A DNA stretch of 32,582 bases from UBA6144 sp964399165 (GTDB taxonomy: Bacteria; Bdellovibrionota; Bacteriovoracia; Bacteriovoracales; Bacteriovoracaceae). Below are positions 24,092 through 32,582 of this stretch, piece by piece. The notes beneath the pieces are model-generated. The model was not told the DNA's origin, searched no databases, and saw only the letters and a program-made list of their open reading frames with translations. The stretch lies in assembly GCA_964399165.1 (NCBI GenBank), contig CAYNPO010000028.1, positions 1 through 32,582 on the forward strand. Direction: 5' to 3'. The translations under genes were made by a program, and so were the position numbers. Each line of letters opens with the position of its first letter. The first letter of the stretch is position 1.

Positions 24092-25387
24092 ATGGACCGC
24101 AAGCAGGCCATCCAGGAATACCTCAACAAGCACGCCGTCCTGGTGGTGGACAAGAACCCCAGCTCGCGCAACCGCCTGCTCAAGGTGATGGTGGACATCG
24201 GTGCCAAGCGCGCCAATGTGCACACCGCGGGCACGATGGCCGAGGCTGAAGCCGTGCTTTCGTCCCAGGAAGTGGGCTTGGTTCTCTCCGACTACGAGGT
24301 GGGGGGCGGATCAGGCTTCGACCTCTTCAAGATCGTGCGTGAGAAATTCGCCAAGAACAAGAAGCTCACCCTCATCTTGGTCACCTCGAACATCTCCCAG
24401 ACCGCGGTGGCCAAGGCCGCCGAAGAGGACGTGGACAGCTTCATCATAAAGCCCTACACCATCCAGTCCATCCAAGAGAACCTGCTCTCCAGCATCTCCG
24501 CCAAGATCCAGCCCTCGCCCTACATCATCAAGATCGAGGAAGGGAAGGCGCTGATGGGCGCCGGCGACTACGAGGCTTCCGTCAAGGTCTTCACCGACGC
24601 CCTCCCGCTCCACCCCAAGCCTTCCCTGGCTATGTTCTACATGGGGCAGGCCCAGTACCTGCTGCAGCTCAAGGACGTGGCCAAGGGCCAGTACAACAAG
24701 GGGCTCGCGCTCAACTCCATCCACTTCAAGTGTCTGGTGGGGTTGTACGAGCTCTTCATGAAGGACAAGAAGCACGACGAAGCCTACCAGGTGGTCAAGA
24801 AGGTGGCGAAGTACTTCCCCGCCAATCCCGACCGCCTCACCCAGATCGTACGGCTCGCCATCATCACGAAGAACTACGAGGACATGGAGAGTTACTACGA
24901 CCTCTTCACCGCCCTCGACGAGCGCGACTCCAACATGACCAACTACCTGGGCGCGGGCCTCTACGTGACGGGCAAGTGGTTCTTGCTGGAGGGGCGAGCC
25001 TCCCAGGCCATGCAGGTCTTCGACAAGATCGCCGTTTCCTGCTCGGAGTTCACCAAGTTCCTACGCGCCATGGTCACTGTGCTGGCCGAGCACGGCCAAG
25101 CCTCCGCAGCGGAGAAGTTCCTCTCCCGCTTCCATCCAGACGCCTACGAGCACGAGGACTACTTGGTGAGCGACTACATCGTCCGCTGCAACCTGGCCGG
25201 GGCCCAGCCGGGCGAGTTGACCAAGAAGGGGCTGGAACTCTACAACCGCGGCATCCGCGACTACCACTGCCTGCGCCTGATGGTGGAGTCCATGACGAAG
25301 CAAGGGCTCAAGGACAAGGCCAAACCCTACCAGGACGAGCTCAACAAACTCTACCCGGAGAAGAGCGGGGACATCCTCGCCGCCTGA
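24092..25387 (+). CDS. response regulator with TPR-type helical repeats
   Basis: A 431-aa protein. The receiver domain (~12-135) is intact apart from a single acidic pocket residue (VLVVDKN, Asp20): phospho-acceptor Asp67 (LVLSDYEVGGGSGFDLFK), Thr98 (LILVTSN) and Lys120 (FIIKPY). From ~145 on, helical repeats of TPR type follow: EEGKALMGAGDYEASVKVFT, AMFYMGQAQYLLQLKDVAKG, LYELFMKDKKHDEAYQVVKK and more to the end. There is no DNA-binding or enzymatic output domain, so the output is probably protein-protein interaction. It starts 2 bp after the previous stop. As the only member of the operon with a phosphorylatable receiver, it is likely the input for the other two (inference). No kinase is nearby. 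Confidence 0.87.
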   Translation: MDRKQAIQEYLNKHAVLVVDKNPSSRNRLLKVMVDIGAKRANVHTAGTMAEAEAVLSSQEVGLVLSDYEVGGGSGFDLFKIVREKFAKNKKLTLILVTSNISQTAVAKAAEEDVDSFIIKPYTIQSIQENLLSSISAKIQPSPYIIKIEEGKALMGAGDYEASVKVFTDALPLHPKPSLAMFYMGQAQYLLQLKDVAKGQYNKGLALNSIHFKCLVGLYELFMKDKKHDEAYQVVKKVAKYFPANPDRLTQIVRLAIITKNYEDMESYYDLFTALDERDSNMTNYLGAGLYVTGKWFLLEGRASQAMQVFDKIAVSCSEFTKFLRAMVTVLAEHGQASAAEKFLSRFHPDAYEHEDYLVSDYIVRCNLAGAQPGELTKKGLELYNRGIRDYHCLRLMVESMTKQGLKDKAKPYQDELNKLYPEKSGDILAA

Positions 25388-25425
25388 CGCTTTTTCTCGG
25401 GCATCGCTGACATTTCCTTTCAAGC

Positions 25426-25458
25426 GGCGCCCCGTTTTGACGGGGCGCCGGCGTTTTT
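25426..25458 (+). terminator. terminator of the receiver-repeat operon
   Basis: A perfect 10-bp stem GGCGCCCCGT / ACGGGGCGCC with a TTTG loop (25426-25449), followed by GGCG and five T. It lies 38 bp after the operon's last stop and 40 bp before the carboxypeptidase start, separating the two units. Confidence 0.85.
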
Positions 25459-25497
25459 GGTGCACTAAGGGCGCACCCGCAACCAAGGATGGATTTC

Positions 25498-26862
25498 ATG
25501 CGTTCCCTGCTGTTTTTGGCGCTCTTCGCCCTTTCCGCCCATGCCCACCAAGAAGGCCCTTCCGACCGCACCATGGTGCGCTTCAAGGCTACTCCCGCGA
25601 TCAAGGATTACCTCCGCGCCAAGGAGATCGACGTCACCGGTGTGGACATCCCCACCGGCACGGTGGATGCCCTGCTGACCGCGCCCCAGATGGCCGAGCT
25701 GGAAGGCCTCAAGGCCGCCTTCGAGTACCGCCTGCCCCAGAGCCTCCTGCGCGCCCCCGACCCTGAGTACATGAACCCCGACGAGGTGGAGGCGCGCCTG
25801 CGCGACTACGCGGCCCGCTTCCCCGAGCTCACCCAGCTGCGCGAGGTGGGCCGCTCCCTCGAGGGGCGTCCCATCTGGGCCATCAAGATTAGTGACCATG
25901 CGAGCCAGCGCGAGCGCGCCGAGCCCACCCTGCTCTTCAATGGGATGCACCACGCCCGCGAGGTCATGACCCCGGAAGTGACCATGGACATCGTGGACTA
26001 TTTGCTCACCCGCTATAACGGCGACGAGAAGGTCCGCGCCTGGGTGGACTCCAACGAGATCTGGGTGCTTCCCATGTTCAACGTGGACGGCAACAACAAG
26101 ATGTGGACCCGCGACAGCATGTGGCGCAAGAACGTGCGCGACGGCCACGGCGTGGACGTTAACCGCAACTACCCGGGCACCTTCAACAGCTGCAACGGCT
26201 CCAGCGGCATGACCTGGTCACAGACCTACCGCGGGAAGGAAGCCGCCTCCGAGCCCGAGACCCGCGCCATGATGGCCTTCGTCCAGGACATCCGGCCCGT
26301 GTTCAACATCTCCTACCACTCCTACAGCGAGCTCGTGATTTATCCCCACGGCTGCCGCCCCAAGCGCTCGGCCAACGCCGCGTTGGTGGAAAGCATCGGC
26401 AAAGAAATGGCCAGCCGCCTGGGTTACACCGCCGGCACCTCCTGGGAGACGCTCTACAACGTGGACGGCGGCGACATCGACTGGATGCACATGGAGGCCC
26501 AGGTCATTCCCTACGTGATCGAGGTGAACTCCAGCGCCCAGGGCTTCCATCCCGACTACGCCCGTTGGCGGGACGTCACCGTGGAAAAGAACCGCGTGGG
26601 CTGGCAATTGCTTCTGGACCGCGTCCAGGCCTCTGGCATCCGCGGCAGCCTCGACACCGCCATCCGCTCACAGGTCGAGATCGACGTGGCCGACGCCGCC
26701 GGCCGCGCGGTGCTGACCTATAAGGTGAATCCTGACGGCACCTACCACATCGTGCTGGCGCCGGGCCGCTACCAGCTCACCTTCCGCAACGGCGCCGAGG
26801 TCCTCGGGCGCACGGAGACCCTGGTGGGCACGGGCCTCGCCTCCGTGAACCGGCAGTTCTGA
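25498..26862 (+). CDS. exported zinc carboxypeptidase, peptidase family M14
   Basis: A 454-aa secreted metallo-carboxypeptidase. A signal peptide is visible (MRSLLFLALFALSAHA). The zinc site is His152/Glu155 (NGMHHAREVMTPE) and His274 (ISYHSYSEL). Substrate-binding GVDVNRNYPGTF (~218-229) and catalytic Glu342 (VIEVNSS) complete the M14 set. A pro-region precedes the catalytic core (starting around residue 93), and the last ~80 residues form a beta-sandwich like carboxypeptidase regulatory domains. I chose the ATG at 25498: AAGGA (25485-25489) is 8 bp away, whereas the ATG at 25489 overlaps that site. It probably trims peptides outside the cytoplasm and may feed the peptide importer (inference). 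It is monocistronic, between two terminators. Confidence 0.94.
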   Translation: MRSLLFLALFALSAHAHQEGPSDRTMVRFKATPAIKDYLRAKEIDVTGVDIPTGTVDALLTAPQMAELEGLKAAFEYRLPQSLLRAPDPEYMNPDEVEARLRDYAARFPELTQLREVGRSLEGRPIWAIKISDHASQRERAEPTLLFNGMHHAREVMTPEVTMDIVDYLLTRYNGDEKVRAWVDSNEIWVLPMFNVDGNNKMWTRDSMWRKNVRDGHGVDVNRNYPGTFNSCNGSSGMTWSQTYRGKEAASEPETRAMMAFVQDIRPVFNISYHSYSELVIYPHGCRPKRSANAALVESIGKEMASRLGYTAGTSWETLYNVDGGDIDWMHMEAQVIPYVIEVNSSAQGFHPDYARWRDVTVEKNRVGWQLLLDRVQASGIRGSLDTAIRSQVEIDVADAAGRAVLTYKVNPDGTYHIVLAPGRYQLTFRNGAEVLGRTETLVGTGLASVNRQF

Positions 26863-26869
26863 TCCTTAC

Positions 26870-26895
26870 GCCGGGCGGTTCACCCGCCCGGCTTC
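26870..26895 (+). terminator. hairpin after the carboxypeptidase gene
   Basis: A perfect 9-bp stem GCCGGGCGG / CCGCCCGGC with loop TTCAC, starting 7 bp after the stop codon. The following tract (TTCTTCC) is only partly T, so it is an imperfect intrinsic terminator. Confidence 0.6.
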
Positions 26896-26967
26896 TTCCC
26901 CCTCCCTCATTCCTGCCCCCGTCATACTCCCAGGCCGGAGCTAACGCGGCTTTCGGTCCCAAGAACG

Positions 26968-27044
26968 ACATGTGCCCTTTTCAAATTTCCCTGGAATCAG
27001 CTTGTTGTGCCCAGTGAGGCGGGAAACTTGAAAAGGGCACATGT
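26968..27044. repeat. long inverted repeat
   Basis: The left arm ACATGTGCCCTTTTCAA (26968-26984) is the exact reverse complement of TTGAAAAGGGCACATGT (27028-27044). With one mismatch the arms extend inward to 24 bp (26968-26991 and 27021-27044), leaving a 29-nt loop. Transcribed from either side it would fold into a stable hairpin. It may be a REP-like element. Confidence 0.85.
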
Positions 27045-27082
27045 AAGTGGAGTCGCCTGTGAAAGGGTCTGCCCGCCCTCTT

Positions 27083-27099
27083 TTGAAAAGGGCATATGT
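27083..27099. repeat. third copy of the 17-mer repeat
   Basis: TTGAAAAGGGCATATGT differs at one base from the right arm of the inverted repeat (27028-27044) and starts exactly 55 bp downstream of it in direct orientation. Three copies within 132 bp rule out chance and suggest a dispersed repeat family. Confidence 0.8.
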
Positions 27100-27165
27100 C
27101 CGTTGGATTCGTATGCGAAACAACTCTGGATATGGAGGGAAAGTACTTCGGGGATGGATGGAAAT

Positions 27166-27185
27166 GGGGCCCGGAACCGGGCCCC
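27166..27185 (-). terminator. hairpin after the ferredoxin gene
   Basis: GGGGCCCGG-AA-CCGGGCCCC, a near-perfect palindrome 2 bp beyond the ferredoxin stop codon on the minus strand. The inner pairs must open to make a loop. The tract that follows on the minus strand (ATTTCC) is a weak U-run, so termination may be partial. Confidence 0.5.
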
Positions 27186-27187
27186 TG

Positions 27188-27469
27188 TCACTTCAGCTTT
27201 TTCTTCAACTCGTCCGCGTCACCCTTGCGGATCTCCGTGAGCCACTCCCCCTGGGGGTAGCAGACCGCCACGATGCCGTCCTCGCACAGGCCCAGGCAAC
27301 CGCTGCGGGTGACCTTCACCTCGCCTTTGAGGCCCTCGTTTTTGACCCATTTCTTCAGGTCGTCCACCAGGTCCTCGGAGCCGCGGCCACCGCAGGAGTC
27401 CTTGCCGTCCCGTTTGTGGGTGCAGATGAAGAGGTGCTTCTTGGGTTTGTCCCCGTCGTGCTTTTCCAT
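27188..27469 (-). CDS. small thioredoxin-like [2Fe-2S] ferredoxin
   Basis: A 93-aa protein of the (2Fe-2S) ferredoxin/NuoE-like thioredoxin-fold group. Strand HLFICTHKRDGKDSCGG provides Cys16 and Cys26, and VTRSGCLGLCEDG provides Cys58 and Cys62, the standard four ligands; the CVYP-type end is here AVCYPQGEW. Cytoplasmic electron carrier; partner unknown. I chose the ATG at 27469, whose A overlaps the stop of the PhoX-like gene (TGATG), so it is translationally coupled to that phosphatase. A longer in-frame version up to 27553 would lie wholly inside the phosphatase gene and adds residues without ferredoxin character. Confidence 0.9.
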   Translation of the reverse strand: MEKHDGDKPKKHLFICTHKRDGKDSCGGRGSEDLVDDLKKWVKNEGLKGEVKVTRSGCLGLCEDGIVAVCYPQGEWLTEIRKGDADELKKKLK

Positions 27470-29022
27470 CAGGCTCCCAGGGTGATCTTCTCGAGCAGCG
27501 GCCCTTGCAGGGTCACCACGCTGGCGCGCGGGAGGCCCTTGCCGGAGGGCCAACGGCTGGTGAGGTTGGTCTTGTCCTTGGATTGTTCGCCCGGGTGTTG
27601 CACGGAAAGGAAGAGGGTTTTCCCGTCCGGGGAGAACAACGGGCCGGTGAATTCCGCGTCAGTGGGGGCGGAAGCCACCTGCACCGGGATGCCCGCCTGG
27701 GGACCCGTGCGCATGACCACGAATAAACCGTTGTTGCCGAAGTTCTGCAGCACGCCCTTGTGCATGCTGTCCCCGCTCATGTCGGTGGTGAACCACAGGT
27801 TGCCCCGCCCGTCGAAGGCCAGGTTGTCCGGGCACGCGAAGCCGCCCTGCTCGCCGCCTTCCAGGAAGGTCTTGGTGGTGAAAGACAGCGCCAAGGGGTC
27901 GTTGCCTGCTTCCATGAGCTTCAGGATCCGCCCCATGGGGCGGCCGGCGGGCTTGTTGTTGGTGAGGGCGATGACCACGTCCCCGTTGAAAGGGTCGATC
28001 TCGATGTCCTCGGGGCGGTCCTGCTTGGTGGCGCCTAGGAGTTTGGCGGCGTCACGGCAGTAGGTCCAGATTTCCACTTGGTCCTTGAAGGCGTCCTTAA
28101 GGCGTTTGTCCGAATGGACCATGGGGATCCAGCGGCCTTTGTCGGTGTCGGCGACGTAGAGGGTGCCTTCCTCGAGTTGGCCGGGCCTGGAGGCGATGAA
28201 CTTGTAGATGTACTGGTCGTTGGCGTCGTCGCCCATGTAGACCACGGGGCGCTGGTCCTTGGCCAAGCGGACGGTGGCGCATTCGTGGGCGAAGCGGCCC
28301 AAGGACACGTGTTTCTTGGCGGCGCCGGTCATGGGGTCGATCTCCACCACCCATCCGTAGTGTTCGGGGGGGCAATCATTGACCTTCTCCCACCCGTACC
28401 AGGTGGAAGGCTTGCGCTCGCCGGTCTGGCGGTCGCGCTCTCCGTAGTACATGTCGTAGTTTTCCTCGCAGGAGAGCACAGTGTTCCACGGTGTGCGCCC
28501 ACCGGCGCATCCCGCGAAGGTGCCAATGGCCTCAGTCTGGCCCCGGATGGTGCGGCCACCTGCGAACGGGATCATGCTGTGTCCGTGGAGGCGGCGGTTG
28601 TAGGGAGAGTCTTGGACCAGTGCCCAGCCGCCCTTGCCCTTCCGGATCTCCACCAGGCTACCGCCCACTAAATCCATTTCCTGCTTGATGTTGGCGGGAG
28701 TGCGCTCGGGTGAGGTGAAGAACAGGGGATTGTAGTACTCATGGTTGACCCACAGGACGCCATGGTTCGGGCCGCTGAGTGGGAAGAACTGGAGGTAGTC
28801 ATTGCCGTCGCCGAAGCGCAGCCCGTTCCCCATGGCGTCACCCGCGCTCAGGAGGAGCCTCCAATCCAGACCGGGAGCGGTCACCAGCTGGTCGGTGAAG
28901 CCGGGGGCGATGCCCTTGAAGGTGATGCCCGCCGGCGGCTTCGCCAGCACGGCCAGGGGCCGGGCAGCCACCGTGGCCGAAACACCCATGATCATCAGGA
29001 AATCCCGGCGAGAGAAAGTCAT
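27469..29022 (-). CDS. PhoX-like Tat-exported phosphatase (DUF839)
   Basis: A 517-aa protein of the PhoX family, calcium/iron-dependent alkaline phosphatases exported folded by the Tat system. The N-terminus MTFSRRDFLMIMGVSATVAA is a Tat signal with the twin Arg in SRRDFL. Family blocks seen include VLWVNHEYYNPLFF, GTFAGCAGGRTPWNTVLSCE, ENYDMYYG, GRFAHECATVRLAKDQRPVV, YMGDDANDQYIYKFI and FACPDNLAFDGRGNLW. The ATG at 29022 has AAGGAG 6 bp upstream; further in-frame sequence to 29130 lies in and beyond the divergent promoter. It is coupled by a one-base overlap to the ferredoxin gene. Phosphate scavenging is the family role; phosphate control is not visible in the sequence. Confidence 0.9.
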   Translation of the reverse strand: MTFSRRDFLMIMGVSATVAARPLAVLAKPPAGITFKGIAPGFTDQLVTAPGLDWRLLLSAGDAMGNGLRFGDGNDYLQFFPLSGPNHGVLWVNHEYYNPLFFTSPERTPANIKQEMDLVGGSLVEIRKGKGGWALVQDSPYNRRLHGHSMIPFAGGRTIRGQTEAIGTFAGCAGGRTPWNTVLSCEENYDMYYGERDRQTGERKPSTWYGWEKVNDCPPEHYGWVVEIDPMTGAAKKHVSLGRFAHECATVRLAKDQRPVVYMGDDANDQYIYKFIASRPGQLEEGTLYVADTDKGRWIPMVHSDKRLKDAFKDQVEIWTYCRDAAKLLGATKQDRPEDIEIDPFNGDVVIALTNNKPAGRPMGRILKLMEAGNDPLALSFTTKTFLEGGEQGGFACPDNLAFDGRGNLWFTTDMSGDSMHKGVLQNFGNNGLFVVMRTGPQAGIPVQVASAPTDAEFTGPLFSPDGKTLFLSVQHPGEQSKDKTNLTSRWPSGKGLPRASVVTLQGPLLEKITLGA

Positions 29023-29051
29023 GCTGCACTCCTTGGAAGGTGTCCCCATGA

Positions 29052-29057
29052 TATACT
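29052..29057 (+). promoter_or_regulatory. candidate -10 element in a 42-bp divergent spacer
   Basis: TATACT lies 7 bp before the ATG at 29065; on the minus strand the overlapping core reads TATATC, about 28 bp before the phosphatase start. The spacer between the two start codons is only 42 bp, so the promoters must overlap. No convincing -35 was found for either direction. Confidence 0.35.
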
Positions 29058-29064
29058 TGGGGCC

Positions 29065-29454
29065 ATGGAACTCAAGACTCCCCTCTTGATATACGACGCC
29101 GACTGTCCACTTTGTGTCAGGTTCAAGCAAGGACTGGAGCGCCTGGACCCGTCAGGCCGCGTCACCTACCATCCCCTGGGAGACGAGCGGGTTTTCACCG
29201 CGTTCCCGCAGCTCGACCCAATGGCCTGCAGGGAGCGCATCCATTACGTGAAAGAGGACGGCACCGTGTTGGCGGGAAGTGATGTGGTGGTGGAGCTCCT
29301 CACTCATTTCCCGGGGGTCGAGAAATTTGCATGGCTGATTGAGAGCGGCATGGGCCGCAAAGCGGTGGACTTCTTCCATCGCACCGCCGAAGCAGCCCGG
29401 GAGCGCCTCAGGCACAAGGACGATTGCGGTACTTGTCCCTCAGAAAAGCGCTGA
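29065..29454 (+). CDS. DCC-family thiol-disulfide protein (DUF393, YuxK-like)
   Basis: A 129-aa small thioredoxin-fold protein. The family signature YDADCPLCVRF gives the CxxC pair Cys14/Cys17 right after the first strand, followed by ERLDPSGRVTYHPLGDER and the second typical block RIHYVKEDGTVLAGSDVVVE. The C-terminus carries a second Cys pair (DDCGTCPSEKR). Probably cytoplasmic, with a redox or disulfide role; the physiological substrate is unknown for the family. The start at 29065 has only a G-rich upstream tract. It is divergent from the PhoX-like gene and overlaps metF by 15 bp at the 3' end. Confidence 0.88.
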   Translation: MELKTPLLIYDADCPLCVRFKQGLERLDPSGRVTYHPLGDERVFTAFPQLDPMACRERIHYVKEDGTVLAGSDVVVELLTHFPGVEKFAWLIESGMGRKAVDFFHRTAEAARERLRHKDDCGTCPSEKR

Positions 29455-30396
29455 AGCGATCTCCTTGATCGCCTGGGATTTGCCCATGGAGTAGTAGTGC
29501 AGGCATGGCACCTTCTTCGCCATGAGCTCCTTGGACTGCACGATGGCCCATTCCACGCCAATCCGGCGCACTTCCTTGTCGTCGCGGCACTTGTCCACCG
29601 CCTCCGCCAGATCCTCGGGAATGTCGATGTGGAAGCGGCTGGCGAGGGCCTGGATCTGTTTTTTGGTCGTGAGGGGCTTGAGGCCAGGGATGATCGGGAC
29701 GTTGATTCCTTCCGAACGGCAGCGGTCCACGAACTCGAAGAAGCGAGCGTTGTCGAAGAACATCTGGGTCACGATGTAGTCGGCGCCCTTGTCGATCTTG
29801 TGCTTGAGCCACCGGAGGTCCGATTTCATGTTCGCGGCCTCGAAGTGCTTCTCAGGGTAACCCGCCACGCCCACGCAGAACTGTCCGGGGATGGCGTTCT
29901 CGATCTCGTCGTCGATGTAGCGTCCGGCGTTCATGGCCTGGATTTGCTCCACCAGCTCGGAAGCGTAGGCGTGGCCCCCGGCCGTGGGTTGGAAGTCGTG
30001 CTGCCCTTTGATGGAGTCTCCACGCAGGGCGAGGATGTTCTGGATCCCGAGGTAGTGCAGGTCGATGAGGGCGTACTCTGTCTCTTCCTTGGTGAAGCCG
30101 CCGCAGATGATGTGAGGGACGGTGTCCACCCGGTACTTATGCATCAGGGCCGCGCAGATCGCCACGGTTCCCGGGCGCTTGCGGATGCTTTTCTGCTCCA
30201 GGAGGCCGCCCACCCGCTTCTTCAGGATGAACTCCTCGCGGTGGTAGGTCACGTCGATGAACTTCGGGCCGAATTCCATCAAGGGATCGATGTTGTCGAA
30301 GAGGTTCTGGATGCTCTCGCCGGCGTTGGGCGGAAGGATCTCGAAGGAGAAAAGGGTTTTCTTAGAATCGCGGATGTGGTCCACCACTTTGGTCAT
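29440..30396 (-). CDS. metF: 5,10-methylenetetrahydrofolate reductase
   Basis: A 318-aa FAD enzyme that makes 5-methyltetrahydrofolate for methionine synthesis. FSFEILPP contains the conserved catalytic Glu19; family blocks DVTYHREE, GFTKEETEYALIDLHYLGIQ, NILALRGD, VGVAGYPEKHFEA, DYIVTQMFFDNARFFEFVDR and NVPIIPGLKPLTTKKQI follow in order. Length is normal. It starts 11 bp after the metH stop, so the two successive enzymes of the methyl branch form an operon. AGGA lies upstream of the ATG. It overlaps the convergent DCC-family gene by 15 bp. Confidence 0.96.
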   Translation of the reverse strand: MTKVVDHIRDSKKTLFSFEILPPNAGESIQNLFDNIDPLMEFGPKFIDVTYHREEFILKKRVGGLLEQKSIRKRPGTVAICAALMHKYRVDTVPHIICGGFTKEETEYALIDLHYLGIQNILALRGDSIKGQHDFQPTAGGHAYASELVEQIQAMNAGRYIDDEIENAIPGQFCVGVAGYPEKHFEAANMKSDLRWLKHKIDKGADYIVTQMFFDNARFFEFVDRCRSEGINVPIIPGLKPLTTKKQIQALASRFHIDIPEDLAEAVDKCRDDKEVRRIGVEWAIVQSKELMAKKVPCLHYYSMGKSQAIKEIASALF

Positions 30397-30407
30397 GGTC
30401 GTCTTCC

Positions 30408-32582
<2,175 letters not shown>

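Larger units (their letters stand above)
26896..27165. other. gene-free spacer with repeats between convergent genes
   Basis: The convergent carboxypeptidase and ferredoxin genes are 325 bp apart, by far the longest gene-free stretch here. The spacer is lower in GC than its surroundings. Apart from the hairpins at both ends it holds a long imperfect inverted repeat and a third copy of the same 17-mer. Short open frames across it arise from the repeats and show no coding character. No transposase or RNA gene is recognisable. Confidence 0.6.

Noticed and set aside
26941..27123. Short open frames over the intergenic repeats giving FEKG-type peptides
   Set aside because: They appear only because the 17-mer repeat is open in several frames; there is no ribosome site or coding bias.

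Overview
This is a GC-rich, gene-dense bacterial chromosome segment with no sign of plasmid, phage or transposase genes. The gene set is that of a Gram-negative-type bacterium: lipoproteins, many signal peptides, an HtrA protease, phosphatidylserine decarboxylase, a Yej-type peptide importer, GroEL and cobalamin-dependent MetH. The exported matrixin, the zinc carboxypeptidase, and an operon of degenerate receiver proteins with a receiver-TPR protein remind me of Bdellovibrionota and other former delta-proteobacteria. That placement is an inference from gene style and is not proven by any marker here.

Left third (1-10037, plus strand). A 5'-incomplete groEL ends in two tandem terminators. It is followed by small exported or unrecognised genes: a short exported protein, a matrixin-like metalloprotease with a glycine-rich C-terminal membrane anchor, two unrecognised proteins, and a SAM methyltransferase that begins with a signal-peptide-like segment. 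A coiled-coil exported protein with its own promoter then leads into a tightly coupled run: peptide-binding lipoprotein, YejB-like and YejE-like permeases, and a PLP aminotransferase. No ATPase for the importer is present.

Middle (10023-21000). HtrA (minus) and phosphatidylserine decarboxylase (plus) diverge from one short spacer. A five-gene minus-strand operon (16485 to 12066) carries a sigma-54-type response regulator, two small putative DNA-binding proteins, a large lipoprotein and an endonuclease/exonuclease/phosphatase-family enzyme. A NagB-like glucosamine-6-phosphate deaminase diverges from it across a spacer with a perfect palindrome. NagB converges on a PIG-L deacetylase, preceded in frame by a signal-peptide-like micro-ORF ending in TGA. 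ManC/AlgA and the MgtE magnesium transporter follow on the minus strand.

Right third (21124-32582). The least familiar unit is a three-gene plus-strand operon: a 746-aa protein with a degenerate receiver-like N-terminus and two families of tandem repeats, a 242-aa degenerate receiver-like protein, and a 431-aa intact receiver-TPR protein. It ends in a strong terminator. Next come an exported M14 carboxypeptidase, a 325-bp spacer with a 17-bp repeat in three copies, a coupled PhoX-like phosphatase / [2Fe-2S] ferredoxin pair (minus), a DCC-family thiol-disulfide protein (plus), and a metH-metF operon (minus) with metH cut by the window end.

Layout is very compact: four of five convergent gene pairs overlap at their 3' ends by 11-21 bp, and many co-directional genes overlap by 1-4 bp. 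I saw no tRNA, rRNA, CRISPR array or insertion sequence.
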